A stretch of 49,101 bases of DNA from Candidatus Kaiserbacteria bacterium RIFCSPLOWO2_01_FULL_50_24 (GTDB lineage: Bacteria; Patescibacteriota; Minisyncoccia; Phycocordibacterales; UBA2100). How positions within the stretch are numbered: position 1 is the first letter of the stretch; each line of letters starts with the position of its first letter. A program made the position numbers and the translations under genes. Where the stretch lies: contig MFLU01000007.1 of the NCBI GenBank assembly GCA_001783335.1, forward strand, positions 1-49,101. Direction: 5' to 3'. This document shows positions 23,820 through 32,587 of the stretch, piece after piece. The notes under the pieces were generated by a model that was given only the letters and a program-made list of their open reading frames with translations, was not told the DNA's origin and made no database searches.

Positions 23820-26800
23820 ATGTGCACAAACTTTTTACAATATGTTCAGCATATTCGTGCATGGCCGCTTGCCATGCTCGTCTTTTTGTTTGTACCCGTC
23901 ACCGCGTTTTCCGCCACGACCGTTTTGACCGTGACCATCGGTGCTGAAACATCGAGTGTTGATTACTATACGGAAGGCGTTAACCCCACGTCAGTATTTC
24001 CGCGTTTGGCGCAGACGAGTGCTACAACCATGTATGAAGTTAAATTCCCCGTTAATGTTTCTATTCCGTCAGGAGGGAAGATAGTGATACTGTTCCCAGT
24101 CGGTTTTAGCTTTGCTTCTCTGTGCCAGACCCCGATTACCTCTGTGGAAAATGACGATATTAACGGATTTTCCGCCGGTGTCGTTTCTATTGCATCCATC
24201 TCCTGCAATAGTTCTACGCGAATAATTTCAATTACCACCGGAGGTGCGACGGTCGCCGTGGGCGATCGTGTACGTTTTTTTATACAGGATGTGGTCAACT
24301 CCGTTCAGGCGAGGGATTATACCACCGCGGGTTATATGACAACTATTGAGACACAAAACACCTCCGGCGCATTTTTGGAATCAAAATCATCACAGCCATT
24401 TTTTCTGGCGCAGGCGGGAACGCAAATAATTTCTGGCACGGCTTTTGACGACAACGGTTCCGGGCTTTTTGGCTTTGCAAACGACGGGATTAAAAACGGT
24501 TCAGAGCCGGGGGTGAGCGGCGTTCGCGCGTGCCTCCGCGGCGCAAGCGGTGTTTTTTGTTCCGTCACCGACACAAACGGTTTATATAATTTTGGCAATC
24601 TCTCCAACGGGACGTATCACATAGACATTCCCTCGCTTGTCTCGGGGAATTTCGTCGGCGGACCGTTTTTCCGCGACGTTGTCCTTTCGGGAGGGCAGAA
24701 TGCGACCGGAATTAATTTCGCGCTCCAATCCTCCAATAGAAGTGTTACCGTGAACATCTCCGGAATTCCCTCCGGCACCAATCTTGATGTATTTGCTTTT
24801 AGTCCCACAAGTATAGAATTTGGCGGCACCATCGTTCGCGAAGTGCTCTGGGACGGAAACAGTGGCCGCACGGCGGTGCTCCCTTTGCTTGACGGGTCTT
24901 GGGAAATCGGCGTTAGGTCGTGGATGCCAAAAGACCCTTCCATGATGACCGCTCAAGTGCCGATGCAGGTCAATTTTGTTGTTCCACAACCGCAACAAAT
25001 CCAAATTTCTGGAACAGGAACATATACCATAAGTTTCGCGCTTACTGCCGCGAACAACATTATTAAAGGAAAAGTGAAAGACGGTTCCGAAAATGCAATT
25101 CCCAATGTGTTTATGCAGGTAACAGCTTCCTCCGGTTCAAGCGAGGGAGCGTCCCGCGGCCAGTCACTTAATGACGGCACGTTTGAATTGCGGGTGCGAA
25201 ACGGAGCGTACAAGATAATCGCCACAATGCCGGGCATGCCTTCCTCAAATGAAGTTGAGGTTACCGTAAATAACGACAGCGGAAATGTGGCGACAGACAG
25301 CAACAGTACCGCTGACGTATATATTGGCGGAACTCTTGTTACCAACGATGGCGACAACGGTAGCGATAACCTTGTCCTAAAAATCAGTAAGGGCTCCCGC
25401 TCTATTTCGGGGAAGGTACTTGACGAATCCGGGAACGCCATCCCATATGCGCATATAGGCGCGCAAAAACTTGATGCGTCTAGCAATCCTACAGGAAGCG
25501 TGGTTGGGTCGCCGACAGACGCCTCCGGAAATTTCACCGTGTACGTTTCTGACGGAACGTGGAAACTTCAGGGGTACGCGCCGGGATACGGCGAATTGAG
25601 CTCTCTCACCGTTACCGTTTCCGGTTCCAACCAGACCGGTAAAAATCTTCAGGCATCCGCCGCTTCGTTCGGGACCATTACCGGCCGAGTAACAAAAAGC
25701 GGGAGCGCAGTGGTTGGCGCATTCGTATCCGCCCACGGTTCATCAGGAGGAAACATGACAGTAACCGACGCGAGTGGTGATTACTCACTCAAAGTAAAAG
25801 CGGGGAGCGGATACACCGTAGAAGGTTTTATGCAGGGTTCTGGGCCCACGTCTCAAATTACCGGCGTTACGGTTACCGCCGGAGCCACGGCAAGCGGAAA
25901 AAACTTAACCTTAAGCACTCCCGGCACCATAAGAGTTACCATAAGTGGCGTAAGCGACGCCTTTGTAAACGCACTTGATTCTTCCGGTAGAGGAAACGGG
26001 ACCGCCTCAAATCCGACAAGCGGTATCTACGACATCAATGTTCCCGCAGGCACCTACATCGTTACTGCGCAATCTTCGAGCCATGGACCCATCGGCTCCG
26101 AGACGGGAGTCGTTGTTTCCGGCGGGGCAACCACCAATGTTTCATTTTCTCCGTCCACAGTTTACACGGTTTCCGGAAATGTCCAGTCATCTTCCTCTAT
26201 TTGTAAGAATAGCGCCTCGGTACTTTTGTCGGATGCCACCAAGGGACGGAAAATCGTTGTTACCGCGGATTCCGCCGGCGCCTACTCGCTATCGGTCCCC
26301 AACGGCAACTATCAAATAAGCGCCTCAAAGCCGGGATGCATTGATACTGCGGCGCCCTCGTCACTTTTGGTAAACGGCTCAAATGTGAGTTCGGGAACCG
26401 CCAGGACTCTGGCTGTGGCGGATGCTACGGTCTCCGGCAGTGTTACGCTTTCGGGGAGCAATGTTTCGGCATCCACGCGGGTAATCGCTAAAAATTCAAA
26501 CGGTATATATGCGTTTGCAAGCGTGGATACATCTGCCGGGAGCGGCACCAACTATACGCTGAATCTTAACGCAGGCAGCTGGACCGTGTGGGCGCGCTCT
26601 GACGGATATACGTCATCGGAACAAACGACATCAGTGTCTTCCGGAGGAAGTGGAACGCTAAACATAACCCTCTCGGCCTTGAGCGGGTATTCAATAAGCG
26701 ATAGCAAGTCATCACTCATAACTCCCTCGCAGGGCGGAACCGTACGCAACACAGAGATCGGCAGCAACTTCCAAATGCAAATCCCTGCGGGGGTCTTCGG

Positions 26801-28241
26801 AAATTCATCCGATTCAAATTCAGTCAGCACCAGAGTGACAAGCGCCGTTATTACCGAGACACCGACCGGAAAAGTGGTTGGCGGTAAAGGGATTGAAATT
26901 ACCTCGCAGGACTCATCCGGTCAGTCCGTCACTTCGTTGTCCTCGTCTTCGGGCACCGGAGTTACGATTACGGTTCCGTACGAGGAGTCCGACGTTACAA
27001 CACTAGGAGGAGACGAATCAAAATTGGTTCTTGCTTCGTGGTCGGAGGACAAGCAAGAATGGGATCCGCTCTCAACAACCGTTGACGCGACTAACAACAC
27101 TCTCACGGCCATAGCAACTCACTTTTCTATATTTGCCCCCATCGTTCCTACGGGCGGAGGCGCGCCCTCTATCCCGAGCGGACTTTCCGCAAGCGCGGTC
27201 AGTTCTTCGCAGATAAATCTTTCGTGGACTGCGTCCGATGATGCCACCAGCTATGATATTTACCGTGACACTTCCTCGAGCGGTTCATTTACAAGGGTAG
27301 GCAGTGAGCCAACCGTTTCTTCCGGTGATACTACGGCATACGCAGACACGGGACTTTCTGCAGGTACGACGTACTACTATAAAATTAGCGCACTCAACGC
27401 CTCCGGAGAGTCCGCGGTATCAAGCGCCGTGTCGGCAAAAACCAGTGATGCCAGTAGTAGCAGTAGTAACAGCAGTAGTGGCGGCGGAGGTGGGGGTGGT
27501 GGTATTGTCTCGGCTCCCGCGACAAGCGCGGTATTCAGCGGCAAGGCGTATCCGGGAAGCACCGTAACCTTGCTCAAAGACGCACAAATCGCGGCGATGA
27601 CTATCTCTGGGCAAGACGCCAAATTTCAGATAAATCTTTCAGGGCTTTCCGGCGGCAGTTATATCTTCAGTGTTTATTCGGAGGATAAAAATGGCATACG
27701 CTCATCACTTCTTACCTTTCCGGTGAGCGTAACAAGCGGCACTACGGCAAATATAACCGGCATTTTCATTGCGCCAACCATCGCTGTTGATAAAAGCGAA
27801 GTGAAACGAGGAGAAAGTATCGCTATTTTTGGCCAGTCCGCGCCTAAAGCGGATATTACCGTTGCAATAGGTTCGGAGGAAGAATTTTTTGGTAAAACCA
27901 CCGCCGACCAAGACGGCGCCTATCTTTACAATTTTGACACTGCCAAACTTGAGAGTGGCCAACATCTCGCCAAGTCAAAAACGGCACAGGACGGCGAAAT
28001 AAGTTCTTTCAGCAAGGCGGTGGCATTTCTTGTGGGTAAGAAAAATGTGCTTGCGCCCGTACAGGAAAAAACAATCGTCAAAGGAGATCTCAACGGAGAC
28101 AGAAAAGTAAATCTTGTTGACTTTTCTGTTGCCGCATACTGGTATAAGCGTGCCAACCCTCCCGCGTCCGTAGACGTCAACGGCGACGGGAAAGTCAATT
28201 TGGTCGATTTTAGTATCATGGCGTTTCATTGGACTGGGTAG
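23820..28241 (+). CDS. Giant modular surface protein: SdrD/carboxypeptidase-regulatory-like repeats, Fn3, C-terminal type-I-like dockerin
   Basis: 1473 aa; signal peptide, repeated GxVxDxSGNAI...TVTASGxYxLxV modules, Fn3 PSGLSASAVSSSQINLSWTAS, Ser/Gly linker, terminal DLNGDRKVNLVDFSVAAYWY + DVNGDGKVNLVDFSIMAFHW. Confidence 0.85.
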   Translation: MCTNFLQYVQHIRAWPLAMLVFLFVPVTAFSATTVLTVTIGAETSSVDYYTEGVNPTSVFPRLAQTSATTMYEVKFPVNVSIPSGGKIVILFPVGFSFASLCQTPITSVENDDINGFSAGVVSIASISCNSSTRIISITTGGATVAVGDRVRFFIQDVVNSVQARDYTTAGYMTTIETQNTSGAFLESKSSQPFFLAQAGTQIISGTAFDDNGSGLFGFANDGIKNGSEPGVSGVRACLRGASGVFCSVTDTNGLYNFGNLSNGTYHIDIPSLVSGNFVGGPFFRDVVLSGGQNATGINFALQSSNRSVTVNISGIPSGTNLDVFAFSPTSIEFGGTIVREVLWDGNSGRTAVLPLLDGSWEIGVRSWMPKDPSMMTAQVPMQVNFVVPQPQQIQISGTGTYTISFALTAANNIIKGKVKDGSENAIPNVFMQVTASSGSSEGASRGQSLNDGTFELRVRNGAYKIIATMPGMPSSNEVEVTVNNDSGNVATDSNSTADVYIGGTLVTNDGDNGSDNLVLKISKGSRSISGKVLDESGNAIPYAHIGAQKLDASSNPTGSVVGSPTDASGNFTVYVSDGTWKLQGYAPGYGELSSLTVTVSGSNQTGKNLQASAASFGTITGRVTKSGSAVVGAFVSAHGSSGGNMTVTDASGDYSLKVKAGSGYTVEGFMQGSGPTSQITGVTVTAGATASGKNLTLSTPGTIRVTISGVSDAFVNALDSSGRGNGTASNPTSGIYDINVPAGTYIVTAQSSSHGPIGSETGVVVSGGATTNVSFSPSTVYTVSGNVQSSSSICKNSASVLLSDATKGRKIVVTADSAGAYSLSVPNGNYQISASKPGCIDTAAPSSLLVNGSNVSSGTARTLAVADATVSGSVTLSGSNVSASTRVIAKNSNGIYAFASVDTSAGSGTNYTLNLNAGSWTVWARSDGYTSSEQTTSVSSGGSGTLNITLSALSGYSISDSKSSLITPSQGGTVRNTEIGSNFQMQIPAGVFGNSSDSNSVSTRVTSAVITETPTGKVVGGKGIEITSQDSSGQSVTSLSSSSGTGVTITVPYEESDVTTLGGDESKLVLASWSEDKQEWDPLSTTVDATNNTLTAIATHFSIFAPIVPTGGGAPSIPSGLSASAVSSSQINLSWTASDDATSYDIYRDTSSSGSFTRVGSEPTVSSGDTTAYADTGLSAGTTYYYKISALNASGESAVSSAVSAKTSDASSSSSNSSSGGGGGGGGIVSAPATSAVFSGKAYPGSTVTLLKDAQIAAMTISGQDAKFQINLSGLSGGSYIFSVYSEDKNGIRSSLLTFPVSVTSGTTANITGIFIAPTIAVDKSEVKRGESIAIFGQSAPKADITVAIGSEEEFFGKTTADQDGAYLYNFDTAKLESGQHLAKSKTAQDGEISSFSKAVAFLVGKKNVLAPVQEKTIVKGDLNGDRKVNLVDFSVAAYWYKRANPPASVDVNGDGKVNLVDFSIMAFHWTG

Positions 28242-28269
28242 TGAAAAAATGGAAAAATAAAAAAGCAAA

Positions 28270-28641
28270 ATGGAAAACGATAAAGAAAAATTTAAAAAGG
28301 AATTCAAAGCGCGACTATATGTATTGACATTGCGTATCGTGCGATTTGTCGACGCAATGCCAAGAGGAATGGTAAGTGAAGTAATGGGGAAGCAACTATT
28401 GCGGAGCGGTACGAGCGTACTTGCAAATTATATAGAGGCGCAGTCAGCAAGTTCCAAGAAAGATTTTACAAATTTTTTCACGCATTCTCTTAAATCTGCG
28501 AATGAGTCGAAGGTGTGGATTACGCTTTTGCGTGATACCAACAAGGTTTCAAAGAGTGATGCGGAAGCACTTTTGTCTGCACTGTCGGAGGCGGCGCGCG
28601 TTATCGCCTCAAGCATACTCACGCTCAAAGGTAAAAAATGA
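28270..28641 (+). CDS. Four-helix-bundle protein (23S rRNA IVP-like)
   Basis: 123 aa; MENDKEKFKKEFKARLYVLTLRIVRFVDAMPRG...LLRSGTSVLANYIEAQSASSKKDF. Confidence 0.85.
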   Translation: MENDKEKFKKEFKARLYVLTLRIVRFVDAMPRGMVSEVMGKQLLRSGTSVLANYIEAQSASSKKDFTNFFTHSLKSANESKVWITLLRDTNKVSKSDAEALLSALSEAARVIASSILTLKGKK

Positions 28642-28643
28642 TT

Positions 28644-29540
28644 ATGTACAAAAAACTTATTTTTCATTTGGCATTGTCATTTTTCATTTTTCATTTTGCT
28701 TTTTCCATTTTTACTTCGCCGGCTTTTGCAGCCGACATATTTTTTGATGCCGACGGCAGGCAGTTTCTGCAAGGCGAGGATTTTTTGTTAAATGTGTTTC
28801 TGAATACGGAAGGGGATTCGGTAAATGCAATTGAGGGGCATCTCGTGTTTCCCGATGACCTTCTAGACATGCTGGAGGTTCGGGACGGCGACTCCGCCGT
28901 TACCTTTTGGATTAAAAAACCAAAATTTCTTACATCAAACACCCTTGAATTTTCCGGCATCACCCCCGGAGGATTATCGGGAATCAAACATTTCTTGTTT
29001 GCCGTTATATTTCGTGCGAAGACGGACGGAAACGGCGCGGTGAGGTTGGGAGAGCTGCAGATTTTGCAAAATGACGGGTACGGAACGCGCGCGCGCGCCA
29101 CGTCGGTCCCATTTTCATTTTCAATCTCTAAAAGTTCCGTACCGTCGGAATCAAGTGTTGAGCCGGCGCAAGATGTAATACCGCCGGAGAATTTTACGCC
29201 ACTTATTATACAAAATCAGAATGTATTTGAGGGGAAGAACGTTCTTGTGTTTTCGGCGCAAGACAAAGTGTCCGGGATTGACCGCTACGAAGTGCGCGAG
29301 GGGACATGGGCGCGCTATGCGGAAGCAGAGAGCCCCTTTCTTCTGCAAAATCAGGCACTGGATAAAAAGATTTATGTAAAAGCGATTGATAAAAATGGCA
29401 ACGAGCGTGTTGAAGTTGTTTATCCACCGCACTCAAGTTTGTTGCACGAAAGTTATTGGATGCTTGGTATAGTAATGATGAGCGCAGTGTTACTCCTCGC
29501 TATACTATGGCGAAGGCCTACAAAATATTTTTTCTTTTAG
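28644..29540 (+). CDS. Cohesin-domain protein, C-terminal TM anchor
   Basis: Signal peptide; VNAIEGHLVFPDDLLDMLEV...LEFSGITPGGLSGIKHFLFAVIFRAKTDGNGAVRLGELQILQNDGYGTRARA; C-terminal TM + RR. Confidence 0.75.
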   Translation: MYKKLIFHLALSFFIFHFAFSIFTSPAFAADIFFDADGRQFLQGEDFLLNVFLNTEGDSVNAIEGHLVFPDDLLDMLEVRDGDSAVTFWIKKPKFLTSNTLEFSGITPGGLSGIKHFLFAVIFRAKTDGNGAVRLGELQILQNDGYGTRARATSVPFSFSISKSSVPSESSVEPAQDVIPPENFTPLIIQNQNVFEGKNVLVFSAQDKVSGIDRYEVREGTWARYAEAESPFLLQNQALDKKIYVKAIDKNGNERVEVVYPPHSSLLHESYWMLGIVMMSAVLLLAILWRRPTKYFFF

Positions 29541-31015
29541 TTTTTGTCTTGACAGTACCGTCTGGCCTCTATGCAGCTGAATTACACTTCTCGCCGGCGT
29601 TAGCTACATACTCTGTAGGGAAAACATTCACCGTCAACCTGCTTGTTTCCTCGGGAGAACAAGCGCTTAACGCCGTTGGCGGGGAAGTGTTTTTTTCTCC
29701 CGAAGTATTGAGTGTGGTTTCTGTTTCAAAAGAGCAGTCAGTCGTTAATTTGTGGGTAAGTGAGCCGTCGTTTTCAAATACCGCCGGCTCTATTTCATTT
29801 GAAGGCGTTGCGCTGAATCCCGGTTTTCAGGGTTCCGGAGGGAAAGTGTTATCTATTGCGTTTCGAGCAAAAACGGCAGGAGTTGCCGACGTGCGTTTTG
29901 TATCCGGGTCGGTGCTGGCGAACGACGGTACCGGAACGAACATTATTGAGGAAATGCGCTCCGCGAGTTTCACTATACGTTCAGCAGCGTCCGACACTGC
30001 GGAGAGTTCTCCCGTCCCGTCTGCTTCTCCACGAAGCGAACCGAAGCCGGCTAAAACAGCCGCTGGTGCGCCGAGCGCGCCTGATGTAATGTCTTCTTCA
30101 CACCCCGATTCCGAGCGTTGGTACGCAAATACTACCGCAACGTTCCGGTGGGATGTTCCAAACGGCACCACGGCCGTTCGGCTTCTGTACGGCACAAAAG
30201 AAAGCATAATACCAACAATACTCTACCCGCGTCCTATCTCCGAAAAAGTCATTGAAGATATTCCCGATGGTACCTACTACTTTCACGCTCAACTAAAAAA
30301 TGACGCAGGGTGGAGCCCAGCGAGACATTTTAAGTTCAATGTTGATTCAACGAAGCCGGTTATATCAGCCGTTGTCCATCTTCCGGAACGCTCCACTCCG
30401 GGGCAAGCAATCTTTTCAATCACGGCTCGCGACGCACATTCCGGAATTGACCACTACGAAATCAGTGTCAACAACAATGAGCCAGAAATATGGAGTGGAA
30501 GCGCCGACGGTACATACGACGCACTGATACCCTCAAGTTTTCTTCAGGCATTAACATCAGTCATTATAAGCACTGATGCGGCAAAGGAGCATACGCTCAC
30601 CGTCAGCGCGGTAGATGGTGCCGGCAACAAGAGTTCGCAAACCGTACAATTTCTTGGCGTGTCGTCTGTTTGGATAAAAGAAACGTGGTTGGTGAAATAT
30701 ACTTCGGTTCTAGCGCTTGGTATACTTACAATGTTGTTAGCTTGGTTTTTGTGGCGTTACGCGTGTAACAAAAAAGCAGGAAGAGTGTATATATCGCGTG
30801 TGAGCGACATGCGCAGTACCAGAGCGCACAACAAGACGTACTGGCAATTGTTCGGGAAGGTTGTACTGATGCTCGCAAGGATATTGCTTATTGTGGTCAC
30901 CACTCCATTAATTATTCTATTCCGTACGATGCAAGAAATTTACCACGAAGTTTTGAGAACCTTTGCGTCCGGTACGTACAAACCAAAGATAAAAAACAAA
31001 TGGCCGCCACGGTAG
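29507..31015 (+). CDS. Cohesin-domain protein with Ig-like domain and C-terminal TM segments
   Basis: MAKAYKIFFLLVFVLTVPSGLYAAELHFSPALATYSVGKTFTVNLLVSS...LNAVGGEVFFSPEVLSVVSV...ISFEGVALNPGFQGSGGKVLSIAFRAKTAGVADVRFVSGSVLANDGTG. Confidence 0.75.
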   Translation: MAKAYKIFFLLVFVLTVPSGLYAAELHFSPALATYSVGKTFTVNLLVSSGEQALNAVGGEVFFSPEVLSVVSVSKEQSVVNLWVSEPSFSNTAGSISFEGVALNPGFQGSGGKVLSIAFRAKTAGVADVRFVSGSVLANDGTGTNIIEEMRSASFTIRSAASDTAESSPVPSASPRSEPKPAKTAAGAPSAPDVMSSSHPDSERWYANTTATFRWDVPNGTTAVRLLYGTKESIIPTILYPRPISEKVIEDIPDGTYYFHAQLKNDAGWSPARHFKFNVDSTKPVISAVVHLPERSTPGQAIFSITARDAHSGIDHYEISVNNNEPEIWSGSADGTYDALIPSSFLQALTSVIISTDAAKEHTLTVSAVDGAGNKSSQTVQFLGVSSVWIKETWLVKYTSVLALGILTMLLAWFLWRYACNKKAGRVYISRVSDMRSTRAHNKTYWQLFGKVVLMLARILLIVVTTPLIILFRTMQEIYHEVLRTFASGTYKPKIKNKWPPR

Positions 31016-31039
31016 ACGCGGCGGCCATTCGAAATTTCT

Positions 31040-31321
31040 ATGCTGCTGCCGCTTGCGCTTGGTGCGCTCGCGTGGGGTGGTGCGCACCTCTGGTTCAGGA
31101 TACCCCGCACGATTCAACATATGCGGTGCGAGGCGCGGGAAGCGGAAAAGGTGTCCGAAGAAGCATTCAGAGTCCTTCGCGCAGGTGTTGCCAACCATGT
31201 GGCGCGGCTTAAGAAGGTCAAAAGAAAACTCACAGAGGAAGAAGTGGAGTTTTTGGAACAGTTTGAACAAAAACTTGAAGAAGCGGAAGAAGTAATCACC
31301 AAGGAGATACAAGACATCTAG
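31040..31321 (+). CDS. Small membrane-anchored coiled-coil protein
   Basis: 93 aa; N-terminal hydrophobic stretch then charged helix KKVKRKLTEEEVEFLEQFEQKLEEAEEVI. Confidence 0.5.
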   Translation: MLLPLALGALAWGGAHLWFRIPRTIQHMRCEAREAEKVSEEAFRVLRAGVANHVARLKKVKRKLTEEEVEFLEQFEQKLEEAEEVITKEIQDI

Positions 31322-31462
31322 CGCTCGTGAGTACGATTGAGACTCAAGAGTTGGAAAAGAGCAAGAAATTGCGTAGGATAGTATTGTTCGCCAGCGTAGC
31401 TCCCCGGTACCACAGCCTCGCAAGTTCGGCTGGCTACGGGGCAGGCAGTTGGTAGAGCATCA

Positions 31463-31536
31463 GCCGACCTAGCTCAATGGTAGAGCAACGGTATCGTAAA
31501 CCGTATATCGGGGTTCGATTCCCCGGGTCGGCTCCA
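31463..31536 (+). tRNA. tRNA-Thr (CGT), CCA encoded
   Basis: GCCGACCTAGCTCAATGGTAGAGCAACGGTATCGTAAACCGTATATCGGGGTTCGATTCCCCGGGTCGGCTCCA. Confidence 0.9.
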
Positions 31537-32050
31537 TGAAAAAACCGAACGAAGACATCGGAGCAGAAATCGCGGATCTGGAGCGTTACGTTGAAGAAAT
31601 GAATGTGGAGTGCATGCTCCGCGAGCAGGAGATTTTACGGACTTTCACACAATTCACTAGCGGAGAAAAACGAGATACTTTTCGCCCCCTGCGAAGTGCT
31701 GGAGGCAAAAATACGACAAGGTGTATCAGTAGATACAGTGAGGAGTATTTTTGCTGAAGCACGAGCGGGGGGCGAAAATGGCCGTTTTTGGTGCTAGTGA
31801 ATTGTGTGAAAGGGAGTATCATGCCGGCAGAAACTGCTTGGTTCTGTTTTGCTTGCCGACCGTACGATACTCACTGAAAGTGAATGAAAAAAAACGGACG
31901 AAGAAACATCGGTTTTGCACAAAGAACTTGAAACGCTTGAAGCTCGCGCTAGTAATCAGGGAACATGTTGCAACATACACGACACGGGTCGCGCGTGCGC
32001 GTGATGCATACGAAAAGAAAAAGCCCCCGCGCTAAACGGGAGCTTTGTTG

Positions 32051-32587
32051 CTAGTCAGAGTTCTTTGGGACCCAACTAATATCTAGGATTGTGTAGGTTG
32101 GATTATCCTTCTGAAACACCGGCTTCACTGGCATGCCGATATACGGCTCATTTTCACCAAACTTCGAAAGATAGCTCATGAATTTGGTGCATACTCCCCG
32201 AATCTCAACAGAGATGAGAGGGCACGGCGTCGTGAGCATGAATCCGGCACCCGGAAGATTGATGGTTGAGTGCGTGTATACTTTCGCGCCTCTCGCATCA
32301 ATCGGAACCCATTCCATTGCTTCCCAGCAGTCCGGACAGTGCACTCTCGGCGGAAGCCATATGTCACTCCATTTGCAGTTTTGGTTTAAACACACCGTGC
32401 CCCACAACACGCTTTCTGCGAGACCACCAAAGAATCTCGAAAGTCCGCCATAGGTGTGCCGATGCACAATCGTCCGCGGATTTTCTCGCACGATATACTC
32501 TTCCGGTATCGCTTCCCCGAAGTTTTCTTTCAGAAGTATCGTTTCAAGACCTTGAAGCATTTTGACTTCCTGTCTCTGATTCGTCAT
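32051..32587 (-). CDS. DUF35 / Zn-ribbon OB-fold protein
   Basis: CLNQNCKWSDIWLPPRVHCPDCWEAMEWVPI rubredoxin-like Zn ribbon then OB-fold; ATG overlaps upstream stop (TGATG). Confidence 0.8.
   Translation of the reverse strand: MTNQRQEVKMLQGLETILLKENFGEAIPEEYIVRENPRTIVHRHTYGGLSRFFGGLAESVLWGTVCLNQNCKWSDIWLPPRVHCPDCWEAMEWVPIDARGAKVYTHSTINLPGAGFMLTTPCPLISVEIRGVCTKFMSYLSKFGENEPYIGMPVKPVFQKDNPTYTILDISWVPKNSD

Noticed and set aside
24953-25537. 194-aa minus-strand ORF and similar ORFs opposite the dockerin gene
   Set aside because: Antisense shadows of a Ser/Thr/Gly-rich coding sequence
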